This document shows, one piece after another, positions 1-10,990 of a DNA stretch of 64,000 bases (the first letter of the stretch is position 1; each line of letters starts with the position of its first letter). The notes beneath the pieces are model-generated. The model was not told where the DNA came from, did no database searches, and worked only from the letters and a program-made list of their open reading frames with translations. Origin of the DNA: Phaseolus vulgaris (Eukaryota; Streptophyta; Magnoliopsida; Fabales; Fabaceae); contig NC_023758.2 in assembly GCF_000499845.2 (NCBI RefSeq), forward strand, positions 12,497,927-12,561,926. Direction: 5' to 3'. The translations under genes and the position numbers were made by a program.

Positions 1-301
1 ATATTAATTTAATTATGCAATATGTAAATGTGATGAGTTTTAGTTACACACTAATAAAAGACGTTATGTAAATATTTTTTCGAGATTGTTGAATGTTCCA
101 TTTTTTTATTACCAAACTTTTGTATAGATTGAGGCTTATGGAAACTATAGATTTCATCATTCCTCGTGTCAATGATTACTTGATGTATATAACTACATTA
201 TTAATATAATATCAATGACAATGGTTGATATAATGAAACATAAGTTGGATAAATAATATATAGATTTAAAGTGTACTCACATCATCCATAGTTGAGTGAT
301 T
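1..301. other. Non-coding flank
   Basis: AT-rich sequence with no gene or recognisable element. It is the left flank of the truncated LINE that follows; its last bases lead straight into the first copy of the LINE target duplication. Confidence 0.5.
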
Positions 302-317
302 GCAATGTTAAGCATTT
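302..317. repeat. Target-site duplication, left copy, of truncated LINE
   Basis: GCAATGTTAAGCATTT is found here and again, identical, at 2426-2441. The pair brackets the LINE fragment. A 16-bp direct duplication is typical of target-primed reverse transcription. The last T residues merge with the poly(T) tract, so one or two bases of the duplication are ambiguous. Confidence 0.85.
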
Positions 318-2425
318 TTTTTTTTGATCAGCAAAGAATAAAGATAATTAAAATGGGACATTTCAGGGATGTCCCAACCCGTATACATCAAATAGGTGCT
401 CCTGATTTAGATAAAATTTTTGTACCAACCATCACATTCAGAGCACCCAAAAAACTACTGAAAAATGCATAAACATAATCTAGAGAGCTACTAAAAGAAC
501 ACTTTCCAGCACAATGTTATTTAACTAAACAAGTGACCACAATTGGATGTAGGTACCGCAGGTCACCACAAGCAGTTCCAAGATTCTAAAAGCAGAATGT
601 GTTGATATTATGGCAGAACATACCAACCCATAATTTGAACATCCAATCTTCACATTTAGGCATCTGAATTATATTCTCATTTAGGCATGATATACACTTC
701 ATTTATGATTCAATTTTGCATCAGGTCCTTCCAGAGAACCATAGGAGTTTAAATCAGCCCATAGAATTTTCAATCTAAGTTAAATCATAGCACCTAAACC
801 TGCACCTGCTTAATCATAGCTCCTGCACCTGCATAAAAATCATAAAACCAGCACCTACAGTCATCCTATCACCACGAACACATTGCTGAGATAATTGTGA
901 CCTTTAGTTCAGATTTGATTTGTTCCTTGTCAACAGAACTCTCCAACTGCATAGGTTATGACAGCTTGTATTCAGGTTCACCATCACGACGGGATACCTT
1001 ACCAAGCCTCCTTCTTCTTAGTGACATTCCTTTGGCTTCAGTACCCTTCCAGGTCTGGCTCACACCCTTCCTTTAAACGTGAGTGCAGCAATTTGCTTAC
1101 ACATCTTTATAATCCCAAACAGCATGACATAAGGCATCCTAGCAGGCTTACTTAGGCCAAAACCCTTGCAGGGCTTGACAATGCCTCCCATCTCAGCATA
1201 GGTTGCAGTCATCAATAGATGTCTACTACAAATAATGGCTCCTTCCTCCTTTCAACATCATTTCTGGATGCACCAAGGAAGAATCTTCCCTCATCAACAC
1301 CATACCGCCACACCATAGCCACTATAGACTTCGTAACAAATACACGACGCATCATCTACACATAAGGCCTAATATTCATCTTGCGGCATAAAAGAGTACA
1401 CCAGAATTCTGGTGCAAACAGATGTTCCAACGGCCACTCTTTATCATCTTCAATTATCCCCCTTAGGAGAAACAAGAGCGTATGCAGTACATTCCAAGCT
1501 ATTTCTCCCAGCAACAGCTGGTACAAATATAAAAATCGCATTTCAGCTCACAAGCCAGATAAACCTTCCTGCTTTTATCATATCATTCATTAAATTTTCT
1601 GATTGTGGTCATCATCTATCACCTTCATCCCAGCCTTAGAACCACCCCACATCAGCCTTCAGCACAACAACTTAACCGAACCAAAGTGACTTTCAATTCA
1701 GATTCCAACACCAGAAACACCCACAACATAAACGTGACTATTGTCTAAATCAAGATCAAAACCCTAGTGCGAACAAGCTTCCTGCTGCCTCAAAAAACAT
1801 ATTTCTAGGAGGATTGCATCCTGCATAGCAGAACTGCTCTTTTTAAGCAGCAAAAAACTATCAGCATAATTATCCATGCAGTTACTCTTAATTGGCTTGA
1901 GTTGTCCAGCAGTGACAAAGTCAGAAAAGATGTACATTAAATTCATCAGCTAACACAACTCTTAAGTTGGCTCAACTTGTTTCCTTCGTTTAGCTCTTCC
2001 TTCATTTCCTTGTTATTTCTTCCCAATAACAGCTATATTCAAACCCATAGTAGTAAACACAGAGACCTGCTGCAAACTTGACCTCTCCCTTAACAGCACT
2101 TGTGGCCACTCAGAACCTCTGCCCATCCTCATACCTTGGCCTTCACACACCACACACCTGCCAGGCTTGGCTACCTTAAAAAACAAAGCACTCCTCCACT
2201 CCACCAGCACGACCTACCGGCCAGTAATACCTGTTATATGCCTCACCTATTATTTGATGCTACTAATGCAAGACAGTGGGTTCAGGATCCAATCTGCATA
2301 GGAATAATCAAAATTATTCTCCTTGTGTTTCAACCATAACCACGATTTAAGCTGGGCATTGTGGAAAACTTCTTCTGTATCTACAACTCTTTGATTAAAG
2401 ATGATTAAGTTTCTATGCTCCCATA
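318..2425 (-). mobile_element. 5'-truncated LINE (non-LTR retrotransposon)
   Basis: The element reads on the minus strand. Its 3' end is a short poly(A), seen as poly(T) at about 316-325. Its 5' end at 2425 lies inside the last part of the reverse-transcriptase ORF. Identical 16-bp duplications at 302-317 and 2426-2441 frame it. Only about 175 bp of coding sequence remains (2250-2425); the other 1.9 kb (318-2249) has no long ORF and is read as 3' UTR. The truncated 5' end is usual for LINEs, where reverse transcription stops early. The length of the 3' UTR is inferred, since nothing inside it identifies a family. Confidence 0.8.
2250..2425 (-). pseudogene. LINE reverse-transcriptase C-terminal tail
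   Basis: The minus-strand reading starts WEHRNLIIFN at the 5' edge of the element and runs through a Trp-rich stretch (LKSWLWLKHK) to NPLSCISSIK and a stop at 2250. This matches the end of plant LINE ORF2 proteins, after the zf-RVT region, where a W-x-HRN-x-x-IFN motif is followed by SW-x-W and a final NP-x-x-C. The open frame continues upstream into host flank as far as 2468, adding about 15 residues that are not LINE sequence. It is a 58-codon relic without the catalytic domain and cannot be functional. Confidence 0.75.
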
Positions 2426-2441
2426 GCAATGTTAAGCATTT
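2426..2441. repeat. Target-site duplication, right copy, of truncated LINE
   Basis: Identical to 302-317 over 16 bases. It marks the 5' junction of the LINE fragment. Confidence 0.85.
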
Positions 2442-3869
2442 GATTACCCTAAATGATTTCAAAGACATCTTGTATATTTATGTACAACGGTATATGTTCA
2501 TTATCGACACCAAAGATTGTTTCATCCTAAGAAATGACACAAGATGACTGAAACAATTATTGTGAAATCGTAACAAACTTTTTGAATTGGATTAACATTT
2601 TGGTGCAATTGTGGTTGGGGCTCACATTGTATAACTCTTCAAAAAACCATCACAAAAAACATATTCTCGTATCAACTGAATTTCTAGTTATCTCCCGTTC
2701 AAACAATTAACACATGAACAATTATATCTTCCATTTATACCTTCTCCCTTTTGTTGAGCAAATTGTAGAAACTCTCAACATCATTCTTACACACATCACT
2801 TATTCGACTGACATTTATGCATGAATATCTCCTATTTTGTACTAAAAAAGGTGTGATCCTATCTCATCTCATTCAAGAATATTCACTTTTTTATATTTCA
2901 TTAGTACGCCAATTTTAATTTGCATTACTTATAATTCACAAAATTTCGACAGCATTTCATATTGGTCTCCAGGTATCACGAAATGAGAGTGGTGAAATTA
3001 AATTAACCACAATCAAATATGCATATGAAGAACAACACAAAATACAATCAGAAATTTCATGAAATATATGTAATGTGATTAAATATATGTCCTAATGAAA
3101 CTATGAAAAAAATATATGTCCAAACGGACCATTCAAGTTCAATATGATGACTAACATTGCTATCTCCTTTTGTTTTTAAATATAAGAATTTTTTTGAATA
3201 ATTTAAATTGAAGTTAGAATTCAATCTTTATATTGAATCTTAAACGATAAAATAAGGGTAACTCAATTCAATATATGACACAATATATTTTGTATTTCTA
3301 ATATAAATATTAAAATGGAAACCCAACTATTACAGTGACAGAAATGGAAAAACCAGCAACGACAACGGTGGTATTGAAATCCAACGAAAGTGGTCTCAAA
3401 TCCCAAGTAGCAAGAGCAACAGTAGTGGATGAACATAATCAACGATAACAATGTCCTTCCAATACCCAACAACAATATCATAAATTACTAGCGGCAGTAC
3501 CACAAATCCCAATGACGCCATTCATACCAAATGACGACAACAGAATGATAATTAACGAAAAATATGTGAAAGTCACCATGTAGATGCAATGATGATGAGA
3601 ATGGTAGACGGAGCAACGCCACTTCCAACAGGTAGACGTAACAACGAGATTGAGAGACAGGGTGACGCAATAGTAGTGAGCGAAAATATTAGGCACATTA
3701 AACATAGAAACCGAGAAAGAGGGTTAAGTGGGAAAAAAAAGCTTATTATTTAATTTTAGGCACAATATATGTCATAGGTAGTAAGTGAATTAAAATTTTC
3801 AAATATTTCTTTAATTTTGACATATTACATCGATTCATAGATCCAACTGCTTACAGGGCCTTAAAAACA
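2442..3869. other. Intergenic, no gene seen
   Basis: AT-rich DNA. Short open frames exist on both strands (for example 3263-3705 on the minus strand), but none resembles a known protein and none has a credible start or promoter. I see no terminal repeats here. Confidence 0.5.
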
Positions 3870-4215
3870 ATTAATCTTCTTCTTCTTCTCTTCTCGGTCT
3901 CTCGGGCTCTCGCTACTATACTGGGTTTTCGACTACTAGATCCACTAGTTTGGGCTTGCGCTGGTTCTTTGTTGTTAGATATGGGCTCTCACTTGTCTGC
4001 TTGGTCAAGTTCAACTCTTGGTTTCTGAACTCGTGATTGCTCTCGGACGGGTGTGTGTACTTGCAAAGCTCTAATGATAAAGTCAAAATTAGTTTGTTTA
4101 GTTATCAGATACAAATCAGTCTACTTACCTATTAAGAAGATCATCTATTTATAGTGCTCACTTGTTGGGCTTTGACTTAATTGGCTTTTACTTTTCACAC
4201 CTTACAATTATTAAA
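3870..4215 (-). repeat. Probable LTR remnant (weak)
   Basis: This pyrimidine-rich stretch resembles the Tat-type LTRs in this window: a CTCGG-rich segment, then a minus-strand TATA-like CTATAAATAG around 4145-4155, then an AT-rich tail. No matching partner, primer-binding site or target duplication was found, so the call rests only on general likeness. Confidence 0.3.
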
Positions 4216-4714
4216 TATACTCTAAATGTCGTAGTATCCCATATAAAATAACTTTGTAAATTTTTAACCATGTCTTATGCAACATTTTACACCAATGTAA
4301 TATATAATTTGTTTACCTAAGTTAAGTTAAAATTGATGCAATATATGTTCAAATATTAACGAAACTGATACCATATTTACTTTAGTACCGATTTATATTT
4401 AATTCTTTTCTCATTTACCAGCATTCGAACACAGTTTGGTAGGAAACAATCTTCCAACTATTACCATCCAAACAATGAATGCAAGTCCCTGTTTATATTT
4501 AATTGATCTCGTATGTTATTATTAAATAAAATTTACTTTTAACACCTATTTATATTTAATCAAACTTGTATGTCATAATTAAATCTCTATTTCGCACTAC
4601 TGTGAATATCACTATATAATATTCATTACTAACCATTTAATTATAGTAAAATATTTTTAATTTAATATGCTATATGTGATACTCACTCAGGATTTAATCT
4701 TAAGTTTAAAATAG
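4216..4714. other. Intergenic, no gene seen
   Basis: AT-rich sequence between a possible LTR remnant and the Tat-type element. No coding potential is visible. Confidence 0.4.
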
Positions 4715-4719
4715 TTTAC

Positions 4720-5215
4720 TGTACTTGTACCAAATATACGGGAAAGAGTGTCTTTTGAATTCGCCTTCACTTCGTTCTTTCGGTCTCTACGTTCCTCTAT
4801 GTCTCCATTCAGCTTTACTCTCTCGGTAATTCGTGTTTATGGGAATTCCTATTGGTCTTTCGGCGTGTGATGTGGTACCTACAGGAACACTCCAAAGATT
4901 AAGCCAGTGTTGTGTGTTAATTAACCACTCTCCAAAAACTAAAAAACTGAACTAAATATTACATCTATTTATGTTACTTGCTAATGGCCCTATTAGGCTT
5001 TTCACATCACTTTAATCATTTTGTTTATCACACACTATTTGATTTTTACATTTAATTAATTTTATTCATGTATTTATGCGTGTCTCATTTTAACGCTAAC
5101 ACTTGTGTGTTTATCCACGTAGCGTTTCCACTATAGTTTGCACTTACTCTTGACATCTTCCGGCCTTCCGACCTTCCGGCCTTTCGACATACATACTTTC
5201 GACATAACCAGTTCA
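4720..5215 (-). repeat. 3' LTR of Tat-type element
   Basis: A 496-bp direct repeat of 8743-9181. It starts TGTACTTGTACC and ends AACCAGTTCA on the plus strand. It is followed at 5216 by CTTGCCCCCCA, the complement of the purine tract. It is longer than its partner because of small indels and extra CCTTCCGG units near 5157-5187. Confidence 0.85.
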
Positions 5216-5456
5216 CTTGCCCCCCAGGATCAAGGAAAGCTTAATTGACGAAGATCTTAAAGTATCATATGGCCATATAAAAAATCCTTTACTGGTTTTG
5301 ACGATATAGTTGTACTTTCGTTCTTGAGACTCATGCATATTAAATGCATTATTAAGATTGATTTGAAGAGTTGACTCTTTTGAAACGGTGGATTAACATG
5401 AGGTTTAACAGTTGGATCTTGACGTCGTTTGGCCTTCCAAGAGGTTTGAAAACTTC

Positions 5457-5464
5457 TATAAATA
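5457..5464 (+). promoter_or_regulatory. TATA box of the antisense ORF
   Basis: TATAAATA in the context TCTATAAATAGG, lying 98 bp before the ATG at 5555. The antisense-type ORF near 25.9 kb has the same box at the same distance. An earlier ATG at 5481 opens a short frame, so the true start is not certain. Confidence 0.5.
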
Positions 5465-5554
5465 GGCTTTCACTTTCAAACATGGTCCACATCTATTTTT
5501 TTCGATTTGACAACTTTCGGATTTTGATTTCGGTTTTGACTTGTATTATTAGGT

Positions 5555-7101
5555 ATGTTTTCCTTTAGTTTTGTTTCGTCATCAGAGGGATTCTCAAGTG
5601 GTAGTGACCGGGAGGTCAATAAAGAAATGTTAACGGTTCTTGTTAGTTTTTCTCAAATGGAATCGAATAATTCATCCCCTACCAACCAAGAGAGTGTTGG
5701 TATTAAGGAGAATTCTGAAGGTTTGTCCGCGAAGAGAGGGCCAAAAGGGCGGAAGAAAATTGGAGCTTAAGGTCAAGTTACAAATGGGTTGATATCCACG
5801 TGCGTGAATATTTTTCTTAGTATCAATGGTCGACTTCACTTTGGTATTTTTTTATCAAAGGCAGATTTATATGATCCTCAACTTAACAAAGATATCATCG
5901 CCTTTCGGAGATGTTGGGCCATTGACAATTTCTGCCATGGCCGAGAAGATTCAGCTGAAGATTTTTTCTATTTCTAACATGTCTAATCACAGATATGCAC
6001 ATGCGATTTCCCTTAGATGAATTTCAAACAGGAGTGCTCCGCATTATAAACGTTGCCCCTACCCAACTTTATCCAAATAGTTGGGTTGTTATTCAAGCCT
6101 TTCGACTTATATGTAAATTTTTACATTTGAAGATGAGCCCGCAAGTGTTCTTACATTTTTATAGTACTCGGCCTGGTAAGAGAGCAGGTTGCCTATCTTT
6201 GATAAGCCGAGCAAAAACTACTCTCTTGGCTACTTCATACAAGAACTTTAAATGTGGATTTTTCAAATTGTTGGTTGAGAAGGATGACCGTAAATACTTT
6301 TATGATGGGGATAGGCCTAAATTCCCATTTTACTAGACCAGCACTCCTTTAAAATACAATTTTTGGCCCCACTCCTCAATGACTACCGATGACTTGGAAA
6401 CGTTATTGGTTCTTAATGATCTACCACGGAAGCTTCCTACTCGGAGTCTTCTTCGTGTCTATCTGTCTCCTCAACTTGAGGATGATTTCTTTGGTACTTT
6501 TTCATTTCGGTTATATATATTCTCTTATTGATGTTTGTTTAACTTTGCTGAGTTTTTTCGCATTGATCAGATATCATGGTTGCTGCTAGCAAAAATGGCA
6601 AGAACTATTTTCATGACATGGCTTTTAGAAATGATCAATCTGGAAGTTCTCATGATGTTCAAACTTGAGAAAAGCATGTAATGGTTGCTGTAGTGACTCC
6701 TATCAATCAAGTCTCGCCAGAAGCTATTGTTGAGGGTACCACTTCCCGAAAGCATAAGAAACGAGATCGTTCAAAACGTCAGTCTCACTTTTCTAATAAG
6801 TCACCTAGAAAAAGTTGACATGGTGGACCTTCTTCATCTTTTGCTTTTAGAATCTCTCTCTTTTAGTTTGAATAATTCCGAGAAAGAACTTTTCTACAAC
6901 TCTTCTACTAAAGAACTTTCCAATGTTGTTGTGGAGCTTGCTACTAGAACTTTACTCATATGTAAAAGACTTGGTGATGAAAACGCCAAAGGTGCACCTC
7001 CTGCTGAAGGTGAACGCCTGAAGAAAGAATTAGTTGATTCAGCTCAAACACTCGAAACAACTCTGAATGCCAATACCTCTTTATCCGAAAAGATGAAATA
7101 A
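5555..7101 (+). pseudogene. Antisense extra ORF (PF04195-like gypsy-associated protein), decayed
   Basis: This lies on the strand opposite the element's gag, between the missing pol and the 3' LTR. It starts with a Ser-rich segment (from 5555), then a conserved block at 5995-6336 with FPLDEFQTGVLRI, APTQLYPNSWV and FRLICKF, then a basic tail and a Leu/Glu-rich stretch (6727-7101) that could form a coiled coil. The order and the FPL...P.QL.P..W pattern fit the plant family annotated as putative gypsy-type transposon (Transposase_28). Stops and frame changes break it. A possible intron ends at GATCAG near 6570. Extra antisense ORFs at this place are known from Tat elements such as Grande and Retand; their function is unknown. 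Confidence 0.65.
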
Positions 7102-7264
7102 TTGATTGATGTGTTAGAATTGTAGGCCTTAAAAAAAAGGGGGGTGAATTATTTATTTAATATTTTCACAAATATTTAAGGTAGATTGAAAGACATTGAA
7201 GAATCAATCAATTAGAAATCAATTCAGCCAATTTCAAAACTGTTTTTAATATGATTGCAGAAAA

Positions 7265-8356
7265 TCAACTGGTTGTTTTTGCGAATCCTCTTGAAATAGT
7301 ATTGATTACAGCTCGTATTGGTCTCACCGGTCTTCTCCCCCTTCTCGGCATAGGACTTCTTCCTCTATCCCTCCTTTCAACATTAAAATACCTTCTTTGT
7401 GGTTCACGACTTCTCTCCCTTCCTTCTCCTCGACTTTCCTCCTTTCTTCGCTCCCATCTTTTTCCCTCCCTTCGCTCCATGTCTCCTTCTCTAAAATTAA
7501 GTCGTCCTCCTTCACTTCTTTGTACATATTGTTTGAGATGCCTTGCTTGAACCAACTCTTCAATTTTATCTCTTAACCCTGAACACTCTTTTGTATTGTG
7601 GCCAAAATTCTTGTGATATCTACAATGCTTATTGTGATCAACATTATTTGGAGTAGGAATTTTTCTTGGTAAAGGAATTAACTCGGTATGAAGTGTTTCT
7701 TCCAATATCTTTGCTTCATTAAAATTAAGAGGAGTATATCTTGCAAACTATGGTCCTTTGTAGACATCTTTCGGCTTCCTCCATCTTCCTCCATCCTTTT
7801 CCCTCCTTTCAACTCCCTCTATCGCCCTTATTTGACTCTTGAAGCTCTTCAACTCTTCTAATTGCATAAACTTAGTCGCTCTTTGTCTTAACTCGACAAG
7901 GTCAGTTGTTGGCTGTTTACATAAGCTATCCACAAACAGTCTCGGCTTCAGTGTCGTAACCATATGATGCATGGTCATCTTAGGGCTTAAATTCCGAATA
8001 CTTAAAGCCACTCGTCCAAATTTCTCCATGAATGCCCTCAATGATTCCTCCTTCTTTTGCCTAATATTCACCAACGTTATAGATGTAAGATGATGTGGCT
8101 TACTAGTAGCAAAGTGGGCTTCAAATTTCATTACAAGTGTATCAAAACAATCAATTGAGTAAGGTGGTAACTTTGCGAACCAACTCAACTTAGCTCCTTT
8201 AAACATTTTCAGAAATACTCTACATAATATGGCATCCTCCGAAGTGTACAAATTGATCTGAGTAATATACACTGTAACATGTTCGTCGGGATCAGTGCTT
8301 CCATCATACTTCTCTAACGTCAGATTCTTCCAATTGTTGGGCAACGAAACCTCCAT
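7265..8356 (-). pseudogene. Tat-type gag, broken in two frames
   Basis: Reading down from 8356, the first part (to 7748) carries the retrotransposon gag core: LEKYDGSTDPDEHV, LKMFKGAKLSWF, DTLVMKFEAHF and LVNIRQKKEESLRAF. The second part (7705-7265) has a His/Cys knuckle, HCRYHKNFGHNTKEC, of the kind typical of Tat-group Gag, followed by basic sequence. A stop and frame change between 7748 and 7705 separate them. Gag would form the particle that packages RNA. Downstream the protease and pol are absent: only about 160 bp lie between the end of gag and the end of the antisense ORF. A related gag occurs at 13.5 kb. Confidence 0.8.
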
Positions 8357-8722
8357 AACTTCTTAAAAAAAAAGGGTACTTTCTTATCGTTGTTCCATAA
8401 ACATGATGAGATACTGTCTCGGGCTTTTTGTGGGGTACTTCAAAGCTATTAACAGTCGTCGGATTTGGCCGAGTACTTGTCCCCACATACTCCCGCTTTG
8501 AACTCAAAGACATAGTATTTTCTTCTTTAAGCTTTTGTTTGATGTATCTATTTTCAGCTCTTAATGCTTACACCTCATCTACATTCCTCTTCTTCAGCAT
8601 CTCCAACTCCCCTTGCAACTTAATCAGCATAAACATAGTTGATTCATCCTGTCCACTTTCTTCTTCCTCCGTATGATTCTTCCCCCTTGTGACTACCATT
8701 TTCCTCAAAGCTTCACACTCTA

Positions 8723-8739
8723 CCCCACAGTGGGCGCCA
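8723..8739 (-). other. Primer-binding site, tRNA-Lys type
   Basis: On the minus strand this reads TGGCGCCCACTGTGGGG, three bases inside the 5' LTR. It is complementary, with one mismatch, to the 3' end of plant tRNA-Lys (...CCCCACGGTGGGCGCCA). Confidence 0.8.
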
Positions 8740-8742
8740 AAA

Positions 8743-9181
8743 TGTACTTGTACCAAATATATGGGAAAAAGTGTCTTTCGAATTCGCCTTTAGTTCTTCC
8801 TTTCGGTCTCTATGTTCCTCCGTGCCTCCGTTCACCTTTACTCTCTCGGTCACTCGTGTTTATGTGGATTCCTTTCGTTCTCTCAGCGTGTGATGTGGTA
8901 CCTGCAGGAACACTCTGAAGATTAAATCAGTGTTGTGTGTTAATTAACCTCAAAAAACTAAAAAACTGAACTAAACATTACATCAATTTATACTACTTGC
9001 TAATGGACATATTGAGCCCATCACATCACTTTAATCATTTTGTTTATCTCACACTAATTGATTTTTATATTTAATTAATTTTATTCATGTACTTATCCAC
9101 GTAGGATTTTCAGTATCGTTTGCACTTGTTATTGACTTCTTCCGACCTTCCGACATAAATACTTTCGGCAAAACCAATTCA
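8743..9181 (-). repeat. 5' LTR of Tat-type element
   Basis: A 439-bp LTR matching 4720-5215. TTTAC follows at 9182-9186. The divergence between the two LTRs is clear by eye, with many substitutions and indels, so the insertion is old. Confidence 0.85.
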
Positions 9182-9186
9182 TTTAC

Positions 9187-9894
9187 TAAAATAGAAATTA
9201 TAAAATAAATTTATATATATATATATATATCTATTAAAATGGGTTGGTTTATGCTTTAACAATCTCATTAATTCCCCTCTGTAATTCGTTCCTACTCTAA
9301 CAACCTCATTAATGCACATTAATGGGTGCACAAAGTAGAAAATATGACACAATGGTTATAAATCACAGGAAGCACTTCCATGAAGTAATTAATGACAACC
9401 AAGTGAAAAAGAAAATAAAGGCAACACACAATTATACATTTCAAATAATTACGACAAAAATGACGCAACCAGATTGCTCAAATATGGGATTCATAAATTA
9501 GAAGAATTATCAGAATCAATGTTGATTACTCTAAACATAAGAAGTTTGATTTCAGCCACACAGATTCAAATATCATGAATCAAAATATAGATACTAATTT
9601 TTCATGACATTGTCTGAAAAATTTTATTGAAATAAGTTGTGACTTATATTCTGATTTTGAAATATTGGTGAATGAAAAAGAAAGGATCAAATCATTTATG
9701 CCAAAAATAGATGAGTCCACCGTCCAACTTTTTGAATCAATTGTTATTTAGCTGGCTTGCTGCACACTATACCACAGATATCTTATCTCCCTCTTTCCTC
9801 ATCCATTCATATAAACACTCCATTCCCTACCAAATAACTCATCACGGCAAACAAATTACACTGCATATTGGTCCTTGTTAAACCTCTCATATTG
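9187..9894. other. GST upstream region
   Basis: AT-rich intergenic DNA with a (TA)n microsatellite at about 9211-9230. TATAAAC at 9810-9816, 85 bp before the ATG, is the most likely TATA box of the glutathione S-transferase. I see no other gene. Confidence 0.5.
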
Positions 9895-10990
9895 ATGGCT
9901 AAAAACAACGTGAAACTATTGGGTGGTTGGTTCAGCCCTTTTGCTCTTAGGGTGCAGATTGCCCTTAACCTCAAGGGTGTAGATTATGAGGTTATTGAAG
10001 AGACCTTGAATCCCAAAAGTGAACTTCTTCTGAAGTCTAACCCTGTGCAAAAGAAAATCCCAGTTCTCCTCCATGCAGAAAAAGTCATATGTGAATCTGC
10101 AATCATAGTTGAATACATCGATGAGGTTTGGACCAATGCTCCCCCCATCCTTCCACAAAATGCCTATGATCGAGCTAATGCCCGATTTTGGAATGCTTAC
10201 ATTGATGAAAAGGTATTCTTTTCCTTTTTATCATTCTGATTCGCACTAACTAATGCTAGGAATAATTAATTCGTATAAAACTTACTATGACAGTTATTAT
10301 GTAACTACTTAAGTGTGCAGGTGTTTTTCCTATTTATGTGTGAGTGTGACTCTTCTAGACTTCACTTTTCATACACTGTAATGCTAATGCTCTAGACAGA
10401 TTTTATATTATCAATCAATTAGAAATTTAAGTGAGGAATTCAATGTGGAGTCTACATTTTTTTAATTCGTAAAAAGTGAGGAGAGTAATATATAAGGAAA
10501 AAACTTACTCATTATATAAATAAGAAGAAAGACCACTCATCTAATGTTTTAAGTTTTTTTGGGTTGAAGATAGTGTCAATGTTTTTTATATATAGAATGA
10601 CTTATGACTTATGGGTTGGAGCAGTGGTTTACTTCCTTAAGAAGTGTTGTAGTAGCTGAAGATGATGAGGAAAAAAGGCCACACTTTGAGCAAGCAGAGG
10701 AAGTACTTGAGAGGTTGGAAGAAGTGCTAAACAAGGGGGGAGAAGGGAAAGCCTTTTTTGGAGGAGATACAATTGGATTCATTGATATTAGTTTTGGCAG
10801 CTTTTTGAGCTGGATTAGAGTGACAGAGCAGATCAATGGAAGAAAATTGCTAGATGAAACCAAGCACCCAAGTTTGGTCCAATGGGCTGAAACATTTGCT
10901 GCTCATCCTGCTGTCAATGGCTTTCTACCAGAAACTGACAAGCTTATTGAATTTGCCAAGTTTTTAAAGCTAAAGTTTGCTGCAAAGTAA
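9895..10990 (+). CDS. Tau-class glutathione S-transferase
   Basis: Cytosolic enzyme that conjugates glutathione to electrophilic or xenobiotic compounds. Two exons, 9895-10212 and 10625-10990, joined by a GT-AG intron in phase 0, give 227 residues, normal for the tau class. The thioredoxin-like N-domain carries the catalytic Ser14 (GWFSP), the IPV motif at 55-57 and the glutathione-contacting Glu67-Ser68 (ICESAIIVEYIDE). The helical C-domain begins at the intron (WFTSL) and includes GGDTIGFIDISFGSFLSW and the DKLIEFAK end. The intron position after YIDEK is the conserved one for this class. An in-frame ATG at 9868 would add nine residues, but MAKNNVKLL is the usual start. A polyadenylation signal AATAAA lies at 11176. 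No damage seen; which tau member it is cannot be told. Confidence 0.95.

Larger units (their letters stand above)
4720..9181 (-). mobile_element. Non-autonomous Tat-lineage Ty3/gypsy retrotransposon
   Basis: A complete but decayed LTR element on the minus strand. Direct LTRs lie at 4720-5215 (3' LTR) and 8743-9181 (5' LTR), both reading TGTACTTGTACC at the left edge and ending in TTCA on the plus strand. TTTAC lies on both sides (4715-4719 and 9182-9186), a perfect 5-bp target duplication. A primer-binding site for tRNA-Lys is at 8723-8739 and a purine tract (TGGGGGGCAAG on the minus strand) lies just inside the 3' LTR. Inside are a broken gag and, on the opposite strand, a degenerate extra ORF. 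No protease, reverse transcriptase or integrase is present, so it would have needed proteins from another element. Confidence 0.88.

Noticed and set aside
9211..9230. (TA)n run as a regulatory element
   Set aside because: Simple microsatellite; similar to 27972-27996, with no supporting context.
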